33,781 bases of DNA from Lentisphaeria bacterium (GCA_003526375.1 DPDG01000007.1:1-33781), one strand, 5' to 3'. Positions 16,519 to 24,818 are shown, counted from the stretch's first letter. Notes: a model not told the origin generated them from the letters alone. Numbers and translations are program-made.

Positions 16519-16539
16519 GCGAAAAAAGCTTTTTGTCAA
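16512..16539 (-). promoter_or_regulatory. Sigma70-type promoter of the second GntR/LacI regulator
   Basis: On the minus strand, TTGACA (16539-16534) is followed after 16 bp by TATAAT (16517-16512), about 30 bp before the ATG. Both hexamers match consensus. An 8-bp direct repeat ATAGTTAA occurs at 16539-16546 and 16574-16581, one copy touching the -35 and one 35 bp further upstream. The rest of 16482-16621 is AT-rich with no gene. Confidence 0.7.
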
Positions 16540-16621
16540 TAGTTAAATAGATATTTTCTTAAAATAAAGTTGCATAGTTAACTTTTGTGTGTTTCCCGTC
16601 TGCTTTGATTCGCAGCTCCTG

Positions 16622-17551
16622 TCAGAGAGTTTTTCCTGCAGGATGGGAAAACTCTCTGAACTGATGTCGGTGAACAGCGGTGTCCTGCATTCTGCCGTTG
16701 CCGGAAGTGCTTTCCGATATGTTTTCTGTTCCATGGATCATGCTTTTCGGCGGTTTGCCGTAAATCCGCTTGAAGATTCTGGAGTAATAAAACTCATTGG
16801 AAAAACCGACCTCCGGCGCAATGTTTTTCAGCCGCTTTCCGCTTTGCAGAAGCGGGAGCGACTGTTCCACGCGGATGCGGAGCAGGGTATCGAACAGCGT
16901 TTCGCCGGATTCCTGCCGGTAGCGATGGGAGAGCCCGGACTCGCTGACTCCGAGCGCCCTTGCAATCATTTTTACCGTGATCTGTCTTTTGAAATTCTGT
17001 TCCAGATATTCTTTCACCCTGCCGCTTAAATTTCCGGCGGCTGCATCGCCGCCGAGCTCATAAAGATAATCCGGCTTTCCTGAGGGTGGCAGACGTTCCA
17101 GCAGACCGAGGATTTTGCAGAACCAGGAACAGCTTTCCCAATAACCGCGGCTTCCTCTGGATGCGGCGGCAGCGGCTCCCTGCAAATATTTCTGAATCCT
17201 GCGTTCGGGGTCGAGAATCCGCGCGAATCCGCCTGAATTTTCCGTGAGTTTCCGCAGAACCGGATTTTCCCCTTCAAATATCAGGTATGCGGACCGGTAA
17301 TTCTGTCTTTCCCTGAAATCTTCATAATATCTGCGTCCCGGCGGATAGAGGTGCCCGATTCCTCCCGGGCGCGGCAGCCATGAAGTGAATTCGGTTTTAA
17401 CCAGTCCGCAGTCCGTGACGGAGTAGTCCAGCACCCATTTCCTCGGATGTGCGCAATGGTTGACATGAGGGACCGTGATCCGGTTTTCCCGTTCCATTGC
17501 GGTGTTGAGAAGCATGGGAGGAGGTGTTTCCGTAAAATGAAATCCGGACAT
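16622..17551 (-). CDS. AraC-family transcriptional regulator
   Basis: The 309-residue protein has an N-terminal cupin-like sensing region (about residues 25-110; HVNHCAHPRKWVLDYSV, GHLYPPG). Two C-terminal helix-turn-helix motifs lie at about 195-275: ITVKMIARALGVSESGLSHRY and IAPEVGFSNEFYYSRIFKRIYGKPP, the standard AraC signature. A 35-residue tail after the second HTH is unusual. The start follows AGGAAGAAGGA. The gene diverges from the dehydrogenase/glycyl radical operon, so it is the obvious candidate activator of that operon, probably in response to its substrate. Confidence 0.9.
   Translation of the reverse strand: MSGFHFTETPPPMLLNTAMERENRITVPHVNHCAHPRKWVLDYSVTDCGLVKTEFTSWLPRPGGIGHLYPPGRRYYEDFRERQNYRSAYLIFEGENPVLRKLTENSGGFARILDPERRIQKYLQGAAAAASRGSRGYWESCSWFCKILGLLERLPPSGKPDYLYELGGDAAAGNLSGRVKEYLEQNFKRQITVKMIARALGVSESGLSHRYRQESGETLFDTLLRIRVEQSLPLLQSGKRLKNIAPEVGFSNEFYYSRIFKRIYGKPPKSMIHGTENISESTSGNGRMQDTAVHRHQFREFSHPAGKTL
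16623..16658. repeat. Inverted repeat at the 3' end of the AraC gene
   Basis: CAGAGAGTTTT at 16623-16633 and AAAACTCTCTG at 16648-16658 are perfect 11-bp arms around 14 bp that include the palindrome CCTGCAGG. The stem overlaps the stop codon and last codons of the AraC gene. No T-run follows on the minus strand, so it is not a classical terminator. It may still stabilise or end the message. Confidence 0.6.
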
Positions 17552-17568
17552 TCCTTCTTCCTTTCATA

Positions 17569-17595
17569 TTTGCAGGATCATATATGTTTTTGCAG
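17569..17595. promoter_or_regulatory. Possible AraC-type direct-repeat site
   Basis: TTTGCAG occurs at 17569-17575 and 17589-17595, exactly 20 bp apart, or about two helical turns. AraC proteins commonly bind direct half-sites at this spacing just upstream of a weak -35. The site lies between the divergent AraC start and the dehydrogenase promoter. The units are short, so this is tentative. Confidence 0.35.
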
Positions 17596-17604
17596 TTTTC
17601 TTGA

Positions 17605-17633
17605 TTTACGATAAGCCTGATTTCGCATATAAT
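17605..17633 (+). promoter_or_regulatory. Predicted activator-dependent promoter of the glycyl radical operon
   Basis: A poor -35 (TTTACG, 17605-17610) is separated by 17 bp from a perfect TATAAT (17628-17633). A weak -35 beside a good -10 is the usual form for AraC-activated promoters. AGGAG precedes the start codon at 17684. Confidence 0.5.
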
Positions 17634-17683
17634 ATATCATGTTTCATATAAAATCAAGACAATGAACCGTAAAAGGAGATGGT

Positions 17684-18790
17684 ATGAAAAAGAAATGTGC
17701 AGTGTTCCACGGTCCGGGCAGAGAGTTTGAAGTCAGAGAATTCGAGGTTGCGCAACCTGCGGAAAACATGGTCGGGCTGAAACTGGTTTCAAGCGGAATC
17801 TGCGGGACGGATGTGCATATCCATCAGGGATATCTGAAAATGCCGGATTTCCCGCTGGTTCCAGGGCATGAATTCATCGGGGAAGTGGATTCCGTGGGGC
17901 AGGGGGCGGCGACGGACGCTTTGGGAAATGAGCTGCGCCTCGGCGACAGGGTGGTTGCATGTGTTGCAATCCCATGCGGCAAATGTTTCAACTGTCTGCG
18001 CGGGGAGACGGCAAGCTGTCTTGCTTTCGGCGTGACCTATGTGAAGAATGTGAATGACGCGCCTCATTTTCACGGCGGTTTTGCGGAATATCTCTACTCT
18101 CCCGCAAAGAATCTGGTCCGGCTTCCGGCGGGAGTGGAGCCGTTTGCCGCGGCGGCGTTCCCCTGCGGCGGACCGACGGTGATCCGTTCCTGCGCTTACG
18201 GCGGCGGACTTGAACAGGGGGAACTCGTAGTGATTCAGGGCAACGGTTCGCTCGGACTGTTTGCGCTTGCATGGGCGAAGTCGCAGGGGTGCCGCGTGAT
18301 GCTGATCGGTTCCGCCTCGAATCCGGTTCGTGAAGAACTGACGCGGGCACTGGAACCGGATGCGTTTTTTGATTACCGCAGGAGCAGCAGTGAGGAGATT
18401 CGCGGGAACGTGGCGGCGTATGCCGCGGAGCTGGGGCGCGGAGACGGGGCGGATGTCGTGATCGAGACGAGCGGTTCTGCGGATGCGTTTCCGTTCGGTT
18501 TGACGCTTCTGCGGACACGCGGGCGTTACTTCGTGCCGGGGCAGTATTCCGACCGGGGGCCTGTTTCCATTGCGCCTCACATGATCACATTCCGTGCACT
18601 CCGGATTTTCGGAAGCGGGCAGTATACCATGGCGGACATCGGGACGTATCTGGAATTTTTGAAGACACATCCTGAGTTGCAGAAAATATTCGGGAAACTG
18701 ATTGCGAAATACCGGATTGACGAAGTTAACCGCGCCATTGCGGACGCCGCCGCCGGAAATGTCGTCAAAGCTGTTTTTGCAGAAAACTAA
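17684..18790 (+). CDS. Zinc-dependent medium-chain alcohol/polyol dehydrogenase
   Basis: The 368-residue protein has catalytic-zinc residues C40 (GICGTD) and H62-E63 (PGHEF). Structural-zinc cysteines are C98, C101, C104 and C112, and the NAD(P) loop GNGSLG is at 186-191. It belongs to the threonine/sorbitol dehydrogenase branch of the MDR superfamily and would interconvert an alcohol or polyol with a carbonyl compound. The exact substrate cannot be read. A good AGGAG precedes the ATG. It is the first gene of the operon, 14 bp before the hydrolase, so it may reduce or oxidise the carbonyl linked to the glycyl radical reaction. Confidence 0.92.
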   Translation: MKKKCAVFHGPGREFEVREFEVAQPAENMVGLKLVSSGICGTDVHIHQGYLKMPDFPLVPGHEFIGEVDSVGQGAATDALGNELRLGDRVVACVAIPCGKCFNCLRGETASCLAFGVTYVKNVNDAPHFHGGFAEYLYSPAKNLVRLPAGVEPFAAAAFPCGGPTVIRSCAYGGGLEQGELVVIQGNGSLGLFALAWAKSQGCRVMLIGSASNPVREELTRALEPDAFFDYRRSSSEEIRGNVAAYAAELGRGDGADVVIETSGSADAFPFGLTLLRTRGRYFVPGQYSDRGPVSIAPHMITFRALRIFGSGQYTMADIGTYLEFLKTHPELQKIFGKLIAKYRIDEVNRAIADAAAGNVVKAVFAEN

Positions 18791-18804
18791 AAGAAGAAGA
18801 TAAA

Positions 18805-19531
18805 ATGAAATTCAACCGGTTTGAATATGAGAGCGTTGTTGACGGCTTGAAAGACTGGTATTTGTTCCATGACGCAGGTGCAGGGACGGATTGTGTTGTA
18901 ATCCTGCACGGTCATGGCTCCCACGGGGATCAGCTTCTGATACGTCCTGATCTTGCCCCGTGGCTTGCATCTCTGGACAGGTTCGGTGTCAGTGTCGCCG
19001 AACCTCCGGGACAATGCATGGATGTCGCCCGCCGCCGTTTCCGATTTGTCGCGTCTTCTTGAAGAAGGGAAGACGCGGCATCGTTGGCGTCGCATCGTCT
19101 TTGCTTCCGGTTCGATGGGGGGAACCGGAGCCCTGATCTTTGCGGTTCGCTGTCCCGACCTTGCCGATGCTTTGGTGATTCTCGGCGCGGCGACGGATAT
19201 CGGGCGCTATTGCAACTGGTGCGCCGGGCAGACAAAGCCGGTTCTGAAAGAGATTCATGATGCGATCCGGTCTGTCTATGAAGGGGAAGATTATCCGCTT
19301 CATAATGTCTGCGTCCATGCGGCTTCGCTGACCATGCCGGTATGGCTTTATCACGGCGGGGCGGACAGGACGATTCCCGTCTCCGAAGCGCGGGCGCTGG
19401 CTGAAATCCTTGCAGGAAAAGAGGATTTTCATTATCATGAAATTGCCGGCGGGAACCACGATTCCCCGCTCTCTTTTTTTCAACAGGGACTGGAAGAATT
19501 TTTTACTGCACCGGGAGAAAGATCAAAATGA
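18805..19531 (+). pseudogene. Alpha/beta hydrolase, interrupted by a frameshift
   Basis: Two overlapping frames together encode one alpha/beta hydrolase of about 241 residues. The first (from 18805, ending with a stop at 19060-19062) gives the oxyanion-hole segment VILHGHGSHGDQ. The other frame carries the nucleophile elbow SGSMGG, the acid D in YHGGADRTIP and the histidine in AGGNHDSP. The switch falls near 18990-19005, where the first frame reads FGVSV and the second continues PNLRDNAWMSP. One extra base or two missing bases would explain it. There is no homopolymer at the site. The 3' frame ends in ATGA, which overlaps the glycyl radical enzyme start, so the gene belongs to the operon. It may be a pseudogene, a strain-specific lesion or a sequencing error. 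Confidence 0.8.
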
Positions 19532-21588
19532 AAGACTGGCGTGAGATTCTGAAGCTGGAGCGGAAAACGGCGCAGCCGGGCGATCCCTTTGCCCCGCCGC
19601 GGCGCTGCAATCTCTGCAACTATTATCAGGGACGCTATTATGAACTGCATCCGTCCGCAGAACCGGAGTGCATTCAACATGCGAAAGCGCTTGCGTATGC
19701 GCTGGCACATCTGCCGCTGACGTTTCATCCGGAACAGGAGTTTTTCGGCGGAGCGGAAACTTTCCGCGCCGATGAACTTCCTCCGGAAATCACGCAGGAG
19801 ATGTATGACGGCGCCCTGCGGAAATTTCAGGAACACGGAGTCCGTCATTTCGGAGTCAGTTGGTCGCATACGATTCCTGATTACAACGGGTTGATGCGGC
19901 ATGGCATGGGGGCTTTCATTCTGCGTGCGGAAGAAGCGTTCCGGCGGAATTCCGCACCGGATGCGGAGGCGATGCTGATTGCATTGCAGGGGGTGTCGGC
20001 GTTTTTTCTGCGTGCGGCGGAATCCTGCGCCGAGTCACACCCGGAGGCGTCGGAGCGTCTGCGCCGGACTGCGTGGGACAAACCGGAAACATTTGCCGAG
20101 GGGCTCCAGTTGATGTGGCTGATCTTTGTGATTCTGGAGGCGGAGGGACGTTTTCACAATGCGCTGGGGCGTGTCGATCAGTATCTCCGTGAGTGTTACC
20201 GGAAAAGCAGTCCGGACCATGATGCCGCCCTGAACCTGTTATGCCATATCTGGGTGAAGGTGGAAGGGTTTCATGAGGTGACGAATCTCTGTATCGGAGG
20301 GGTGACGCCGGAGGGGGAGGACGCCGTCAATGAGTTGAGTTTTCTTGCGCTGGAGGCGACGGCTCTGGTGCATTCCGCCTCGACGAATCTTTCCGCGCGT
20401 CTGCACCGGAAATCGCCGGATCGCTTTCTGCTTGCCTGCATTGATCTGATCCGGACGGGAATCGGTTTTCCGGCAGTGTTCAACGACGAAGTGAACATCC
20501 CGATGCTGACCCGTCTCGGAATTCCTCTTGAGGCGGCGCGGGATTATGCGCTGGTCGGGTGTGTCGAAACGTTTCTGCCGGGACGCCAGCCCGCGTGGAG
20601 CGACGGCCGTTTCAATATGCCTGAAATTTTTTCGGATACGGTTCTGCATCTTTGCGAATTCGATTCTTACGAAGCGTTCCGGCAGGCGTTTGCGGATGGC
20701 ATGCGCAAGGGGCTGGCGAGATATCGAGACAACTACAACCGGATGCTGGCGGAATATCCTTCGGACCGTTTCCCCGATCCTCTGCTTTCCGCATTGACCC
20801 GTGACTGCATCGCACGCGGCAGGGACATCAACGGCGGAGGAAGCGAGTTCTGCCGTCTGCACGGGATCGGGATGATGGGGCTGGCAACCTTGACGGACAG
20901 TCTTGCCGCCGTGAAAAAACTGGTCTTTGAGGAAAAGCGGATTTCTGCAAAGAGACTTGTAAATGCTTTGAGAAATGATTTCAGGGATGAGGAGGAGCTT
21001 CGGCTTACCCTGCTCAACTGCGCTCCGAAATATGGAAATGACGATGATTACTGCGATTCCATCGCCGCGGACATCGTGAAGCTCTGCGGAACTCTGACGG
21101 AGTCGTTCCGCACCAGAGACGGCGGTTATCTGCAAAGCTGCATGGCGTCCAACATTCAGAATATTTCCGCCGGAAAGGACGTAATGGCGACACCCGACGG
21201 CAGGCATGCGGGGACTCCGCTTTCCGATGCGGCTTCTCCGGGCGGCGGGCGCGACCGGAACGGGCCGACCGCTTTTGTGAATTCGATTGTGCGTCCCGAT
21301 TATGCCGTCCAGAACTGCACCGTGGTCAATATGCGTTTCCTGCCGGAAATGTTTGATTCGGAAGCCGGATGCCGGAGGATGCTTGCGCTTCTGCGCCGCT
21401 TCATTGAGGGGAAGGGGCAGGAGATGCAGTTCAATGTGACGAATGACGCCGTATTGAGAAAGGCGGTTGCCGAACCGGAAAAGTATGCGGACCTGATTGT
21501 GCGGGTCAGCGGCTTTTCCGCATTCTTCACAAAACTTGCGCCGGAGGTTCAGCAGGATATTCTGCGGAGGCATGCTCATGGCGCGTGA
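19528..21588 (+). CDS. Glycyl radical enzyme (dehydratase/lyase type)
   Basis: The protein has 686 residues. The C-terminal glycyl radical loop is RVSGFSAFF with Gly662, 24 residues from the end. The thiyl-radical cysteine is C345 in LVGCVETF, followed by E347. The C-V-E arrangement is that of dehydratase/eliminase members such as glycerol or propanediol dehydratase and choline lyase, not of pyruvate formate-lyase, which has two adjacent cysteines. It is about 100 residues shorter than those enzymes, mainly at the N-terminus, where C27-x2-C30 and C48 are unusual. The substrate is unknown. The start overlaps the hydrolase stop (ATGA), and the activase start lies inside its 3' end. The enzyme would be oxygen-sensitive, implying anaerobic growth. 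Confidence 0.92.
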   Translation: MKDWREILKLERKTAQPGDPFAPPRRCNLCNYYQGRYYELHPSAEPECIQHAKALAYALAHLPLTFHPEQEFFGGAETFRADELPPEITQEMYDGALRKFQEHGVRHFGVSWSHTIPDYNGLMRHGMGAFILRAEEAFRRNSAPDAEAMLIALQGVSAFFLRAAESCAESHPEASERLRRTAWDKPETFAEGLQLMWLIFVILEAEGRFHNALGRVDQYLRECYRKSSPDHDAALNLLCHIWVKVEGFHEVTNLCIGGVTPEGEDAVNELSFLALEATALVHSASTNLSARLHRKSPDRFLLACIDLIRTGIGFPAVFNDEVNIPMLTRLGIPLEAARDYALVGCVETFLPGRQPAWSDGRFNMPEIFSDTVLHLCEFDSYEAFRQAFADGMRKGLARYRDNYNRMLAEYPSDRFPDPLLSALTRDCIARGRDINGGGSEFCRLHGIGMMGLATLTDSLAAVKKLVFEEKRISAKRLVNALRNDFRDEEELRLTLLNCAPKYGNDDDYCDSIAADIVKLCGTLTESFRTRDGGYLQSCMASNIQNISAGKDVMATPDGRHAGTPLSDAASPGGGRDRNGPTAFVNSIVRPDYAVQNCTVVNMRFLPEMFDSEAGCRRMLALLRRFIEGKGQEMQFNVTNDAVLRKAVAEPEKYADLIVRVSGFSAFFTKLAPEVQQDILRRHAHGA
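21566..21570 (+). promoter_or_regulatory. Ribosome binding site that sets the activase start
   Basis: GGAGG inside the last codons of the glycyl radical enzyme stands one base from the ATG at 21572 but seven from the ATG at 21578, which fixes the latter as the start. Confidence 0.8.
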
Positions 21589-22453
21589 ACTTACGGGACG
21601 CATTTTCAACATTCAGCGCTATTGCGCCGGCGATGGTCCGGGGATCAGGACAACCGTGTTTTTTCAGGGATGTCCCCTGCATTGTGTCTGGTGCCATAAT
21701 CCGGAATCGCATCCGTTTTCTCCGAGGGTGTCCTTTCAGAAAAATGCCTGTATCGGATGCGGACGCTGTAAGAACTTTCTTCCCGGAGAGAACTGCCGCC
21801 GCAGACCGGATGAATCATGTTCCGGCTGCGGGCTCTGCGTGAAAGAGTGTCCGGGCGCGGCATTGACTCTGCTGGGACGTTCCGTGAGCGTGGAAGATGT
21901 CATGCGGACTGTCCGGCGCGACAGGTTTTATTACGATGAGACCGGCGGCGGTCTGACTCTTTCCGGCGGGGAGCCGTTGGCACAGATGGAGTTTGCCCTG
22001 TCCCTGCTGTCCGCCGCAAAAGAGGAGGGAATTTCCACGGCGGTGGAAACCTCCGGCGCGGTTCCCCGGCGACAGTTTGAATGCGTGATCGGAAAATGCG
22101 ATTTGTTTCTTTTTGACATCAAAGCCTCCCGCGCGCGTTATCAGGAATTGACCGGGGCGGATTTTGAGCTTGTCTACAGGAACCTGTGTTCTCTTTCGGC
22201 TGCCGGCTGCCGGATTTTCCTGCGTGTCCCGATGGTTCAGGGGAAGAATGCGGATGAGGACTTTCTTGCTTTGCTCAAAGAACTTTCCGGGCTTCCGCAT
22301 GTGGAGTCGCTTGAACTGCTCCCTTACCATGACATGGGGCGCGGCAAGGCGGAGATGACGGGGCGGAACGAGGCGGATTGGGATGCCATGTCCGCGCCTC
22401 CGGTAAGTCAGCTTGAATTGTGGGACAGGATTCTGAAGTCCCGGATGCGCTGA
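21578..22453 (+). CDS. Glycyl radical enzyme activating enzyme (radical SAM, with ferredoxin insert)
   Basis: The protein has 291 residues. The radical SAM motif is C32-x3-C36-x2-C39 (GCPLHCVWCHN). Two extra [4Fe-4S] sites follow: C58, C61, C64 with C73 as likely fourth ligand, and C81, C84, C87, C91. TLSGGEP is the SAM-binding GGE motif. This layout is typical of activases for dehydratase-type glycyl radical enzymes. It would abstract hydrogen from Gly662 of the enzyme encoded just upstream. The genes overlap by 11 bp, so translation is coupled. It ends the operon; a weak GC hairpin at 22519-22533 follows. Confidence 0.94.
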   Translation: MARELTGRIFNIQRYCAGDGPGIRTTVFFQGCPLHCVWCHNPESHPFSPRVSFQKNACIGCGRCKNFLPGENCRRRPDESCSGCGLCVKECPGAALTLLGRSVSVEDVMRTVRRDRFYYDETGGGLTLSGGEPLAQMEFALSLLSAAKEEGISTAVETSGAVPRRQFECVIGKCDLFLFDIKASRARYQELTGADFELVYRNLCSLSAAGCRIFLRVPMVQGKNADEDFLALLKELSGLPHVESLELLPYHDMGRGKAEMTGRNEADWDAMSAPPVSQLELWDRILKSRMR

Positions 22454-22518
22454 CATACTCCGTGACGGGCGCAATGCCGGACGCCTGAACGCTTCTGTAA
22501 AAGTGCTTTTCCATGGTT

Positions 22519-22533
22519 GCCGGATCACCCGGC
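22519..22533 (+). terminator. Weak hairpin after the activase gene
   Basis: GCCGG and CCGGC form a 5-bp stem around five bases, and a T-rich stretch starts about 13 bases later. The distance to the T-run makes it a doubtful intrinsic terminator. The rest of 22454-22563 shows nothing else. Confidence 0.3.
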
Positions 22534-22563
22534 TGGTTCGGCGCTCTTCTTTTTGATTCCTCC

Positions 22564-22592
22564 TTGAATTTTTGTTTCCGCGAGCCTATATT
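22564..22592 (+). promoter_or_regulatory. Predicted sigma70-type promoter of the rhamnosidase gene
   Basis: TTGAAT (22564-22569), 17 bp, then TATATT (22587-22592), about 40 bp before the start codon. The 12-mer TATATTCCCATT is shared with the ThiF-like gene promoter at 3630-3641. It implies that the rhamnosidase is transcribed separately from the glycyl radical operon. Confidence 0.5.
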
Positions 22593-22631
22593 CCCATTGT
22601 AATCTTAACATTTCATTCAAAAGGGTCGACT

Positions 22632-24818
22632 ATGGAAAAGCAGCATTCATGGCAGGGGGTCTGGATTACCGCTGAAGAAAAGGGTCCGCTTCTGAGACGT
22701 TCCTTCCAATATAAGAAATCCGGTGAAAGAGTTTATGCGCTGGTTGCCGGCCTCGGCTGGCATGAACTGTATGTCAACGGGAAAAAAGCCGATGACCGCG
22801 TGCTTGCGCCTGTTGTCACGCAGTATGAAAAACGTGTCTCCTACATCCGGTATGACATCACGGAACTTCTGGAGCCGGGAACCAATGCGCTCGGCGTGAT
22901 GCTCGGCAATGGCTGGTACAACTGCCGTTATCCGCAGAATGCATGGAATTTTGAATGTGCATCGTGGATTGATCTCCCGAAGCTCCTCTGCAATGTCGTT
23001 GCGGATGGCAAGGTGATTCTGAAAACAGACTGTTCATGGAAGACGGCGGCAGGTCCGATTCTGTTCAATTCCCTGCGGAATGGTGAAACTTACGATGCAA
23101 GATGTGAGATTGACGGCTGGAGTATGCCGGAGTTTGACGATTCTTCATGGAAGAATGCGGTCCAGTATGCGCCTCCTCCGGGAATTCTTGTGGAAGAGGA
23201 CATGGAACCATGCAAGGAATGCGAGTGTTTCCCCTGTATCAATGTGAAAACGCTCGGGGACGGTTCCAGGGTTTACGATTTCGGGCGAAATCTGACCGGG
23301 TGGGCGCGGATTCAAGTAAGGGGAAGTGCAGGCAGCACGCTTGTCCTGAAATATTCCGAATGTCTGGCGGCGGACGGAGATATTGACCAGGGCAATATTG
23401 ATCTTTACATCAAGGAGGGCGAGTTCCAGACGGACCGCTATACCCTGAAAGGTGCGCCGGATGGAGAAGCATGGAGTCCGCGCTTTACTTATCACGGGTT
23501 CCGTTACCTGAAAATATCCGGCGTCACGGCTGATGTGGTCATTGAGAAAGTGGAGGCGCTGTTTGTTCATAACGCTTTCCCGTCCGCGGGGCTGTTCAAG
23601 TGCTCCTCGGAACTGCTGAACCGGTTGTCCAAGTGTGCGCGGCAGAGTTATCTTTCCAACTTTACGGGAATTCCGACGGATTGTCCGCACCGTGAAAAAA
23701 ACGGCTGGACAGGTGATGCGCAGATTGCCTGCGAGGCGGGGCTCTGGAATTATAATTCCGTACGGGCGTATAAACATTTCATTCAGATGCTGGTCGATGC
23801 ACAGCGTCCGAGCGGGCAGCTTCCGGGGATTGTTCCGACCGGCGGCTGGGGCTATAACTGGGGGAGCGGCCCCGCATGGGACAGCGCGCTGTTCGAGATT
23901 CCGTTCCGCGTCCTGCGTTATTACGGCGATGACGAGATGATCCGTCTGCATTACGAGGCGATGCGGCGCTATATTGATTTCTGTACCGGCATGTCGGAGA
24001 ACTGCCTTGTAAATTTCGGGCTCGGAGACTGGTGTGCGCCGAACCGCGCTCCGGTCAATACTGTCGAACTTACTTCCAGCGCCTATTATTACTATGACAC
24101 ATGGCTCTTTTCCCGTTTTGCCACGCTGGTGGGGGAGGCGGAGAACGATGTGTACCTTTATTCCCGTCTTGCCGAGGATATCAAACTGAGCTTCAATACG
24201 AAATTCTATTGTGGCGACGGCGTTTACGGAGACGGTTCCTGGACCGCTCTCGCCGCGCCGCTTTACTTCGGGCTTGCTCCGAAAGGCGAGGAGCAGAAGA
24301 TTGCGGACCTGCTTGCTTCGAAAGTCGCGGCGAACGGATACAAGGCGGACTTCGGCATTCTCGGCGCGAAATATGTGCCGCGTGTGCTCGCCGACTATGG
24401 CTATGCGGAGCACGCTTTCCGCCTGATCACGCAGGAGGAGTTTCCCGGCTGGGGGTACTGGATCCGCAAAGGGGCTACGACACTCTGGGAAGACTGGAGC
24501 GGCGGCAGTTCGCATAACCATATCATGTTCGGAGATGTTTCCGCATGGATGTTTGAATATCTGGCGGGAGTCAAGCCGCTGAAAAACGGTTTTGCCGAGT
24601 TCCGGGTTGCCCCGAATGTGGTCGGCGGGTTGACGAATCTGATCATGACGCATGATGCTCCCTGCGGCAAAATCGTGGTGGACTGGACTCGCGAGGAAAA
24701 GCGTTTCATTCTGACGCTGACTGTCCCGAAAGGCGCCACGGCGGAAGTGATTCTTCCCGGCGGCGGCAGCAGCCGGGCGGGGGAGGGCGTCCAGTTCTTC
24801 GAGGTGGAAATGGAGTGA
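22632..24818 (+). CDS. Alpha-L-rhamnosidase, GH78
   Basis: The 728-residue protein has no signal peptide, so it should act inside the cell on imported rhamnosides. The N-terminal beta domains include WQGVWI and LGWHELYVNGKK. The (alpha/alpha)6 catalytic domain has D350, E355 and D362 in DCPHREKNGWTGDAQ and E620 in TTLWEDWSGG, matching the spacing of the catalytic acidic residues of Bacillus RhaB. It is smaller than many GH78 enzymes (often 900 or more residues) because extra N-terminal modules are missing. The start at 22632 follows AAAGGG; a frame extension upstream crosses the promoter and is rejected. Released rhamnose could feed the neighbouring dehydrogenase/glycyl radical operon, an inference from adjacency. 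Confidence 0.92.
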   Translation: MEKQHSWQGVWITAEEKGPLLRRSFQYKKSGERVYALVAGLGWHELYVNGKKADDRVLAPVVTQYEKRVSYIRYDITELLEPGTNALGVMLGNGWYNCRYPQNAWNFECASWIDLPKLLCNVVADGKVILKTDCSWKTAAGPILFNSLRNGETYDARCEIDGWSMPEFDDSSWKNAVQYAPPPGILVEEDMEPCKECECFPCINVKTLGDGSRVYDFGRNLTGWARIQVRGSAGSTLVLKYSECLAADGDIDQGNIDLYIKEGEFQTDRYTLKGAPDGEAWSPRFTYHGFRYLKISGVTADVVIEKVEALFVHNAFPSAGLFKCSSELLNRLSKCARQSYLSNFTGIPTDCPHREKNGWTGDAQIACEAGLWNYNSVRAYKHFIQMLVDAQRPSGQLPGIVPTGGWGYNWGSGPAWDSALFEIPFRVLRYYGDDEMIRLHYEAMRRYIDFCTGMSENCLVNFGLGDWCAPNRAPVNTVELTSSAYYYYDTWLFSRFATLVGEAENDVYLYSRLAEDIKLSFNTKFYCGDGVYGDGSWTALAAPLYFGLAPKGEEQKIADLLASKVAANGYKADFGILGAKYVPRVLADYGYAEHAFRLITQEEFPGWGYWIRKGATTLWEDWSGGSSHNHIMFGDVSAWMFEYLAGVKPLKNGFAEFRVAPNVVGGLTNLIMTHDAPCGKIVVDWTREEKRFILTLTVPKGATAEVILPGGGSSRAGEGVQFFEVEME

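Noticed and set aside
18953..19531. Independent 192-residue hydrolase gene starting at 18953
   Set aside because: Its first 20 residues do not fit the fold, and the missing oxyanion segment sits in the overlapping upstream frame, so one frameshifted gene is more likely.
17684..22453. Bacterial microcompartment locus
   Set aside because: No shell protein, no signature aldehyde dehydrogenase and no targeting-peptide extension are present.
20239..24653. 457- and 502-residue minus-strand frames
   Set aside because: They are shadows of the glycyl radical enzyme and the rhamnosidase; both real genes keep catalytic motifs.
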